This document shows, piece after piece, positions 57,978-64,000 of a stretch of DNA of 64,000 nt. This DNA is from Arcticibacterium luteifluviistationis (GTDB lineage: Bacteria; Bacteroidota; Bacteroidia; Cytophagales; Spirosomataceae). Positions within the stretch are counted from its first letter, which is position 1. Each line of letters starts with the position of its first letter. The notes beneath the pieces are model-generated. The model did no database searches. It was given only the letters and a program-made list of their open reading frames with translations, and was not told the origin of the DNA. The DNA lies in NCBI RefSeq assembly GCF_003258705.1, contig NZ_CP029480.1, positions 2,666,001 to 2,730,000 on the forward strand. The letters are read 5' to 3'. The position numbers and the translations under genes were made by a program.

Positions 57978-58409
57978 CTATTCTTTCAGGAAAGCAAAAT
58001 CAATGCTCATTTGATCGTTAGAAATCTCAGCTTTTAGCGTATCACCCGCCATAAAGTATTTTATCGCTTTAGGGAATTCATTTGCTGGATTTTCGCAAGT
58101 AAAGAAATTAGCACCTTGTTCCGTAAATTTGAAAACGGTTGGGGCGTCATTGACACTTGATACCACTAAAGCCCAGTTATCGTCTATTTTTTCAAGAGCC
58201 ATATTTTCATTGAAAACTGTATCTCCCTCACTAATGGTTAAACCTACTCCTTTATAAAGACCGTTTACTTCCTCCCATTGCTCAAAAGTCTCTCGGTTTA
58301 TTTGCTCATTTATTCTAACCCAATCTCCTTCTAGCCAAGAAAAGTCCTCTTGGTTTTGACAAGAACTTAGAAATATAACAAATACTATAAATGGTAATAC
58401 TAACTTCAT
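57978..58409 (-). CDS. Small lipoprotein, DUF6265-like
   Basis: 143 residues with lipobox LSSC17. FSWLEGDWVRINEQINRETFEQWEEVNGLYKGVGLTISEGDTVFNENMALEKI has the WL-G-W and W-x-x-x-x-G-x-x-x-G pattern of DUF6265, a lipocalin-like fold of unknown ligand. It overlaps the histidine kinase gene by 4 nt and is its last operon partner; a sensory accessory role is possible but only a guess. Confidence 0.75.
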   Translation of the reverse strand: MKLVLPFIVFVIFLSSCQNQEDFSWLEGDWVRINEQINRETFEQWEEVNGLYKGVGLTISEGDTVFNENMALEKIDDNWALVVSSVNDAPTVFKFTEQGANFFTCENPANEFPKAIKYFMAGDTLKAEISNDQMSIDFAFLKE

Positions 58410-60343
58410 GCTGATTTCACCTTCAGAGGCATTTTAAGTACAATTTTAGTACCACAGGCTTCCCCTTTAATGTCTGACAAATCTACAATTTCTAGGGAAT
58501 GTTCCTTCTCTGAATCTTTAAAATAGTTATCTAGTCGCTGTTTTGTCAAATCCAAACCAATGGATTTGTTATTCAATGTTTTGTTTGCCTTTATTTCTTT
58601 AGACTTTTCACGCCCTATTCCGTTATCTTCTATCTCTATCAAAAACTCCTTATTAGAATATCGGCTTACTTTCATTTTGATAATTTTCAAACCCTCTTTG
58701 GAAGACAGACCATGCCAAATAGAGTTTTCAATAAATGGTTGCAATATTAAAGAAGGCACCCTAATTCCGGTGGTTTCAATACCGTCCTCCACTTTCATTT
58801 CAAACTTAATCTTATTAGAAAACCGGATATTTTCAATATTTAAATAAAGCTCCATAGTATCTAACTCTTCCTGCAGCGTGATATCCTTTTCTTTGGAAGT
58901 TGCTAAGATGGTTCTAATCAATTTTGAGAACTTATTTAGGTAGTAAACCGCCTTATCTTTTTCGTTATTAATAATGTATAACTTAATGGAGTTAAGCGAG
59001 TTAAATATAAAGTGTGGATTCATCTGAGAACGCATCATTTTCTGCTCTAAGGCTAAAAACTCCTTCTCTCTTCTAAGCCTATTTTGACGATACACAAAGA
59101 AAAATATCCCGGCTAAAACCGACAAACATATAGCCGCAATAATGAAAATCTTTTGATTGTCTGCTAATTTCAAATTAGCTATTTCATTTTCCTTTTCAAG
59201 AATGCCAATTTGGTTTTTCTTACGTTCAGAATCATATTTTAAAATTAGATCGGCTACATATTGCTGATTCGCTTCGTTCAGGTATTTCTCTTCGCTTTCA
59301 CTATGCTTTTTAGAATAGTTTAATGCTTCTTTATAATCCCCTCTCTTCTCGCTTATCTCAGCAAGAACACGATAAGATTCGGCCTCAAAGTAGCCCATAT
59401 TTCTTTCTTTGGATTGCCCCAAAGCCCTCATTACAAATTTTCTACTCTCTTCTATATTCCCTTCCTCTAAAAGAGCCCAGCCATAGTTCAGATTTGCCAT
59501 GGCTACATAGTACTGATCACCTATTTCTTCTGCATCTTTAATGGTTGGTTTTATTATCCCTAACGCTTCCTTAAATCGTTTTTGTTTAATAAAAACCTGC
59601 CCAATGCTATTGTTACAGATAACCTTTCCGAGTTTGGAATTAATCTTAATGTTATAGTCTCTCGATGTTCTGTAAAAGAGCAAGGCCGAGTCAAGACTTC
59701 CCCTTTCTTCATAAATACTGCCTAGGTTTTGATAATTGATAGCTAAGCCTAAATCATTACTAGTCTTTTTTTCAATTTTCATTGATTCTACAAACTCCTT
59801 TTCGGCTAATTCTGGCTGCCTGAGCGATATATAAATATTCCCGATGCTATTCCTTGCTACAGCAATATTCCTCATACCCGTTTTGGTAGCACTTCCCTTG
59901 GTTTCTGCTAACTCCAAGGCTTGTTTATGATAATCTAAGGCTTCTCTAACTTCTTCCATTCGCCTATGCACCACGCCCATCATATTAAGAGCTATTACCG
60001 TAAAGTCAACATTCTCACAGCGTTCTGCATATTCTATAGCTAGATTTAAACTCTCAAGAGCCTCCGGATACTCCGACACGTTTCTATGTGCTAGACCTTC
60101 CTGAATAAAGGCATAAGTCAAACCTTCGTAATAGTTAACCTTTTTAGCTTCTAAAATAAACTTATCCATGGCAGCTTCATCCCTTCTGATTGGACGAAGT
60201 AAACTATCTATCTCTGCATAATCTTTTGCGTTAATTTGAATAACAGCCGCCATGTCAAACTCCTGCTGTCCAAACAAGACAAAGGGCAAAACTGAAAACA
60301 GTAATACCGATAAATACTTTAATATTTTGATGCTAATAGCCAC
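58406..60343 (-). CDS. TPR-domain sensor histidine kinase (LytS/His_kinase type)
   Basis: 645 residues: a signal peptide (to about 26), an N-terminal periplasmic array of tetratricopeptide repeats (about 70-360, with repeats such as LNMMGVVHRRMEEVREALDYHKQALELAE), a coiled linker, one membrane helix (about 399-418) and a His_kinase domain with His444 in SQMNPHFIFNSLNSIKLYI. The ATP-lid parts are PSLILQPFIENSIWHG and DNGIGREKSKEI. This layout is common in Bacteroidota. The partner is the LytTR regulator, whose stop shares a base with this start. Confidence 0.93.
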   Translation of the reverse strand: MAISIKILKYLSVLLFSVLPFVLFGQQEFDMAAVIQINAKDYAEIDSLLRPIRRDEAAMDKFILEAKKVNYYEGLTYAFIQEGLAHRNVSEYPEALESLNLAIEYAERCENVDFTVIALNMMGVVHRRMEEVREALDYHKQALELAETKGSATKTGMRNIAVARNSIGNIYISLRQPELAEKEFVESMKIEKKTSNDLGLAINYQNLGSIYEERGSLDSALLFYRTSRDYNIKINSKLGKVICNNSIGQVFIKQKRFKEALGIIKPTIKDAEEIGDQYYVAMANLNYGWALLEEGNIEESRKFVMRALGQSKERNMGYFEAESYRVLAEISEKRGDYKEALNYSKKHSESEEKYLNEANQQYVADLILKYDSERKKNQIGILEKENEIANLKLADNQKIFIIAAICLSVLAGIFFFVYRQNRLRREKEFLALEQKMMRSQMNPHFIFNSLNSIKLYIINNEKDKAVYYLNKFSKLIRTILATSKEKDITLQEELDTMELYLNIENIRFSNKIKFEMKVEDGIETTGIRVPSLILQPFIENSIWHGLSSKEGLKIIKMKVSRYSNKEFLIEIEDNGIGREKSKEIKANKTLNNKSIGLDLTKQRLDNYFKDSEKEHSLEIVDLSDIKGEACGTKIVLKMPLKVKSA

Positions 60344-61086
60344 TAAAATTTGTCAAGAAATTCGGCCTTTCTATTTCTAGATACAGGTATATGCTTTCCA
60401 TCTTCCATGATGATATAGGCATCTGTCTTCAAGTACTCCTTAACTTTTGAAAGGTTGATTATAAATGAGTTATGAACCCTAAAGAATTCAGTTTCACTTA
60501 ATTTATCGCTAAGTTTCTTTAAGGTCTGGGTAATAAAAAGCTTTTCGCCGTCGGCTAAATAAATGGAAGTATAGTTTCCATCGCCTTCGCAGTAGAGTAC
60601 CTCATCTGATTTAAGAAATACTATTTTACCATCAATATTAATACCTATTCGCTTATTTCCACCTGTAGACTTTGACATCACAGCCATAAGAGTTTCTTCA
60701 AACTTGTCTTTGATGGAGTGCTCTTTCTGAAACTCTTTCACCTTATTACAGGCTTCCATGAGATCGTCAGAATCAATAGGTTTTAGTAAATAATCTAAGG
60801 CTCTTTCTTTGATGGCATTAATGCCATATTGGTCATAGGCAGTAGTGATAATCACTGCAAAATTTCTTTCTGGAAGCTGATCTAAAAATCGAAAGCCATC
60901 CATTTGGGGCATTTCAATATCAAGAAAAACACAATCGATGTCATGTTCATCTTCAAAATAAATCAAACCCTTTCTAGGGTCGGTAAAAGTGTTTACCACT
61001 TCTACCTCCGGACAGAAATTTTCCAATTCCCACTTTAGACCTTCAATAGCCTTAGGCTCATCGTCAATTATTACAACTTTTATCAT
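60343..61086 (-). CDS. LytTR-family response regulator
   Basis: 247 residues: a receiver domain with Asp8/Asp9, the phosphorylated Asp56 in VFLDIEMP, Thr81 and Lys102 (LLKPID), and a LytTR DNA-binding domain (about 145-245: IVFLKSDEVLYCEGDGNYTSIYLADGE, HNSFIINLSKVKEY). It pairs with the TPR kinase in one operon. Targets are unknown; LytTR proteins usually bind pairs of 9-12-bp direct repeats, which I did not identify near the operon. Confidence 0.95.
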   Translation of the reverse strand: MIKVVIIDDEPKAIEGLKWELENFCPEVEVVNTFTDPRKGLIYFEDEHDIDCVFLDIEMPQMDGFRFLDQLPERNFAVIITTAYDQYGINAIKERALDYLLKPIDSDDLMEACNKVKEFQKEHSIKDKFEETLMAVMSKSTGGNKRIGINIDGKIVFLKSDEVLYCEGDGNYTSIYLADGEKLFITQTLKKLSDKLSETEFFRVHNSFIINLSKVKEYLKTDAYIIMEDGKHIPVSRNRKAEFLDKF

Positions 61087-61114
61087 GGTAGAATGCTAAG
61101 TCCACAATTTACGC

Positions 61115-61122
61115 CAAAGCTA
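61115..61122 (-). promoter_or_regulatory. Probable -7 element for the regulator/kinase operon
   Basis: Minus strand TAGCTTTG matches TAnnTTTG, 28 nt upstream of the regulator ATG. No -33 box is obvious. Confidence 0.45.
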
Positions 61123-61203
61123 TCAATTACATAGAAAAAGTGTGTACTTGGTAGTATTTTCTTAGTAACTGGTCAATAAAACCCTACCTAGCCAGCATTG
61201 AGA

Positions 61204-63099
61204 CTACTTCAAACTTACCTTTTCTACAATTTCATCAACTACAGATGGGTCTAGTAATGTAGAAATATCCCCTAAATTTGACGTATCACCCTCCGCTACT
61301 TTTCTTAAAATTCGACGCATAATTTTACCAGATCTAGTCTTTGGCAATCCACTAACAAAAAGTATTTCATCAGGTTTTGCTATTGGTCCAATAATACGTG
61401 TAACCGTGGCTAAAATATCACGTTTGGTTAAGTCTTCATCGTGAAGAAGGCTTTCCATGATGATATAGGCGAAAATCCCCTGGCCTTTAATCTCATGTGG
61501 GTAACCCACTACTGCAGATTCTATTACTCCAGTATGAGAATTAAGAGCGTCTTCTACCTCCGCTGTACCTATTCTATGACCTGAAACATTTATCACATCA
61601 TCTACACGACCTGTAATACGATAATATCCGTCTTCATCACGCATACAGCCATCTCCTGTAAAGTACCTATTTGGGTATGTTGAAAAATAGACTTGCTTAC
61701 AGCGGTCATGGTCTCCCCATGTGGTTCTAATAATAGATGGCCAAGGAAATTTGATCACTAGGTTTCCGTTTACGCCATTTCCTTCAATCACTTCTCCATT
61801 TTCATCAACTAGCTCAGGTTGAATACCTGGTAATGGTAGCGTGGCAAAAGTTGGTTTTGTAGGTGTAATATTGGCCAAAGGCGAAATCATTATTCCTCCA
61901 GTTTCTGTTTGCCACCAGCTATCGCAAATAGTGCAATTGCCCTTACCTATATTCTCATTATACCAGTGCCATGCTTCTTCATTGATAGGTTCACCTACTG
62001 AACCTAAGACTTTTAATGAGCTTAGGTCTTTGTTCTCCCAAAATTCTTTTCCGAAACCCATTAATGAACGAATTGCTGTAGGGGCGGTATAAAAAATATT
62101 CACTTTATGACGCTCCACAATATCCCAAAAACGGCCAGCATCAGGATAAGTAGGTACACCTTCAAACAGTACCGATGTAGCTCCTGCCGCTAAAGGGCCA
62201 TAAATTATATACGAGTGCCCCGTAATCCAACCTATATCTGCCGTACAGAAATAAACATCGCCAGGGTTATATTGAAATACGTTAGTAAAAGTATATGTAG
62301 TATAAACCATGTAGCCGCCACAGGTATGCACCACACCTTTTGGCTTACCAGTAGAACCAGAGGTATACAGAATAAATAATGGATCTTCTGAATCCATTTC
62401 AGTTGCTGGGCAGTCTGCACTTACTTTTTTAACTTCTTCTTCCCACCAATAGTCACGTCCTTTTATCATGGAAATAGGAGTCCGTGTACGAGTAGCCACA
62501 ATTACTTTTTCTACCATCGGACAACCTATCAAAGCGTCGTCCACTGTCTCTTTCATAGGTAGTTTTTTCTTACCTCTATAAGCTCCATCCGTGGTTATAA
62601 CCATTTTACAATTGGCATCATTAACCCTATCTGCTATAGATTTAGCCGAGAAACCACCGAAAACTACGGAATGAATAGCACCAATTCTGGCACACGCTAA
62701 AACAGCTATGGCTAATTCTGGAATCATTGGCATATAAATGCAAATACGATCTCCCTTTTCTACTCCATGACTTTTTAAAACGTTTGCAAAACGACTCACA
62801 CGCTCATGCAAAACCTTATAGGTAAGGGTTACGCTTTCATCATCTTTGTCATTAGGCTCCCATACTATGGCTGGTTGATTTGGCCTTTCACGTACATGGC
62901 GATCCAAAAGATTTTCTGTGATATTCATTTTGCCCCCCACAAACCACTTAACATTGGGTTCCTCAAAATTCCAATCGAGTACTTTAGTCCAAGGTTTTTT
63001 CCACTCAAATTTTTGAGCTACTTCACCCCAGAATCCTTCTGGATCTTCTACACTTTTTTTATAGGCAATTTCGTATTCTTCGAATGTATTAATTCTCAT
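61204..63099 (-). CDS. acs: Acetyl-CoA synthetase
   Basis: 631 residues. Adenylate-forming core motifs: YTSGSTGKPKGVVH, VGEPINEEAWHWY, CDSWWQTETGG, and the hinge-plus-catalytic Lys in LPKTRSGKIMRR (the residue controlled by acetylation in other bacteria). N-terminal WFVGGKMNITENLLDRH is Acs-type. It makes acetyl-CoA from acetate and ATP via acetyl-AMP. No acetylase/deacetylase gene is next to it. Confidence 0.96.
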   Translation of the reverse strand: MRINTFEEYEIAYKKSVEDPEGFWGEVAQKFEWKKPWTKVLDWNFEEPNVKWFVGGKMNITENLLDRHVRERPNQPAIVWEPNDKDDESVTLTYKVLHERVSRFANVLKSHGVEKGDRICIYMPMIPELAIAVLACARIGAIHSVVFGGFSAKSIADRVNDANCKMVITTDGAYRGKKKLPMKETVDDALIGCPMVEKVIVATRTRTPISMIKGRDYWWEEEVKKVSADCPATEMDSEDPLFILYTSGSTGKPKGVVHTCGGYMVYTTYTFTNVFQYNPGDVYFCTADIGWITGHSYIIYGPLAAGATSVLFEGVPTYPDAGRFWDIVERHKVNIFYTAPTAIRSLMGFGKEFWENKDLSSLKVLGSVGEPINEEAWHWYNENIGKGNCTICDSWWQTETGGIMISPLANITPTKPTFATLPLPGIQPELVDENGEVIEGNGVNGNLVIKFPWPSIIRTTWGDHDRCKQVYFSTYPNRYFTGDGCMRDEDGYYRITGRVDDVINVSGHRIGTAEVEDALNSHTGVIESAVVGYPHEIKGQGIFAYIIMESLLHDEDLTKRDILATVTRIIGPIAKPDEILFVSGLPKTRSGKIMRRILRKVAEGDTSNLGDISTLLDPSVVDEIVEKVSLK

Positions 63100-63270
63100 T
63101 TCAATGGGTCGAGTCTAAAATTATATTGGTCTGTAAATATAGCGAATATGTACTTTTAAGCTACAAAAAGACAGGAAAATGGCACAATTAAGACAAATGT
63201 ACAATCCTTCACTAGACACCTTGGAAGCCTAAAACTGTTCTTCTAAAATTGATAATCAATAAGATGGAGG

Positions 63271-64000
63271 TTATTTAGTGGTAGGTATGTACCATAAATC
63301 TTTTTCGAGGTCAATACCTCCACCTAGCTCTTCTTGCACTACACGGTCAATCACATAAATACCTTTCTTGGCCATATTGGGTATAGAGTCAATACCATTA
63401 TTTGGAAAACCTACACGGGTTCTATGAATATTAAACTTGTCGGCAAACTTTCTTCCAAAAGCCTCTTCTACACCGTCTTTTCCTATCATAAAACCTATTA
63501 AACCACCCCAAGTAGCTGTAGGATTATCAGAATCCCAGCCAGCAAGAGATCCAATTTTGATGGTTTCTTTAAGGTCGCCCTCTCCATAATAAAGACTCAC
63601 GATACTCGCTGCAAAATTTATTCCGGCAGCGAAACAAGCATTGCAGTATATGTTTCTTGATGTCATGTCATAGCCATCTTCTTGATTTACTTGATAACGT
63701 TCATAAACGGCATCCCTAGCTTCTTCCCAAGTTTTACCTGCCTGGTATTGGGCTTTAACAAAATCATACATTTTTGCCGAATATGTTTCATTTGGCAGGT
63801 GCTTCCTAGCTTCCTCTGCCATCCACTTAATATTATCCGCTATTGGTTTAGAGGCGTCAATACTTGAGGCCAAAGAATACATAATTACATTAAACTCCGA
63901 AATTAGTTGAGCATTTTCTCTTGCCACTGTCTGAATTGGCAACAACGACAGCTTCATGGCAACATCGGGTCTTGCAGGAGCATAAAATCCAAATATCTCT
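63271..64000 (-). CDS. ADP-ribosylglycohydrolase family protein (C-terminal part)
   Basis: About 243 residues visible; the N-terminus lies beyond the right edge, and an in-frame Met at 63957 is internal (IFGFYAPARPDVA precedes it). The metal/ADP-ribose block AGWDSDNPTATWGGLIGFMIG, with paired aspartates, is the C-terminal signature of the DraG/ARH family. Members remove ADP-ribose from proteins or hydrolyse related glycosidic bonds, and many distant members act on other substrates. It is on the same strand as acs, with a 171-nt gap and no clear promoter between. Confidence 0.8.
   Translation of the reverse strand, partial: EIFGFYAPARPDVAMKLSLLPIQTVARENAQLISEFNVIMYSLASSIDASKPIADNIKWMAEEARKHLPNETYSAKMYDFVKAQYQAGKTWEEARDAVYERYQVNQEDGYDMTSRNIYCNACFAAGINFAASIVSLYYGEGDLKETIKIGSLAGWDSDNPTATWGGLIGFMIGKDGVEEAFGRKFADKFNIHRTRVGFPNNGIDSIPNMAKKGIYVIDRVVQEELGGGIDLEKDLWYIPTTK

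Overview
The window is a compact, AT-rich chromosomal segment of a Bacteroidota bacterium, most likely of the order Cytophagales. The signs are SprA (the giant outer-membrane translocon of the type IX secretion system), a type IX plug protein (DUF5103), GldF, a SusC/SusD pair, several proteins with type IX C-terminal sorting domains, DUF4199 membrane proteins, and promoters with the Bacteroidota -7 element TAnnTTTG. I cannot name the genus from sequence alone. I see no rRNA, tRNA, CRISPR array, prophage or intact insertion sequence.

Layout. 1-5.2 kb, minus strand: a truncated trans-sulfuration enzyme (MetZ-like), an acyltransferase, an M50 membrane protease, a HAD hydrolase, accA and a beta-CASP nuclease. 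5.4-11 kb, plus strand: a D,D-carboxypeptidase (PBP4 type), bifunctional PutA and a ROK/polyphosphate glucokinase. 11-14.1 kb, minus strand: a HEAT-like protein, a low-molecular-weight tyrosine phosphatase, FtsB/DivIC and enolase. 14.2-33.6 kb, plus strand: a rhodanese-thioredoxin protein, ruvA, the 7.4-kb sprA, a repeat-rich gap, gcvH, a dihydroorotase-like gene, two DUF4199 genes, gldF, phzF, queA, ispD, an NTPase, an unknown membrane protein and an MMPL/RND transporter. 33.6-42.6 kb, mostly minus strand: the type IX plug protein, a sorting-domain protein (plus strand), an ABC-F ATPase and susD/susC. 42.8-52.2 kb, plus strand: miaB, a sigma54 activator, lptE, a small orphan gene, secG, groES, groEL, a lipoprotein and pyrG. 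52.2-53.1 kb is gene-poor, with one DUF3850 gene. 53.1-64 kb: an 872-residue Ig-like secreted protein, MscS, a ceramidase-like protein, a lipoprotein, a TPR histidine kinase with its LytTR regulator, acs and a truncated ADP-ribosylglycohydrolase.

How the genes fit together. Much of the window is housekeeping (fatty-acid, nucleotide, isoprenoid, tRNA-modification, cell-wall and chaperone genes) mixed with envelope and secretion functions typical of the phylum. SprA forms the type IX outer-membrane channel, DUF5103 is its plug, and at least two genes here encode likely cargo. The most interesting regulatory signal lies at 42.8-47.2 kb. There a sigma54 enhancer-binding protein is encoded between miaB and lptE. 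Short TGACA/TGTCA palindromes precede both miaB and groES, and the groES leader has a near-match to a -24/-12 sigma54 promoter. This suggests, but does not prove, that the activator controls the chaperonin operon.
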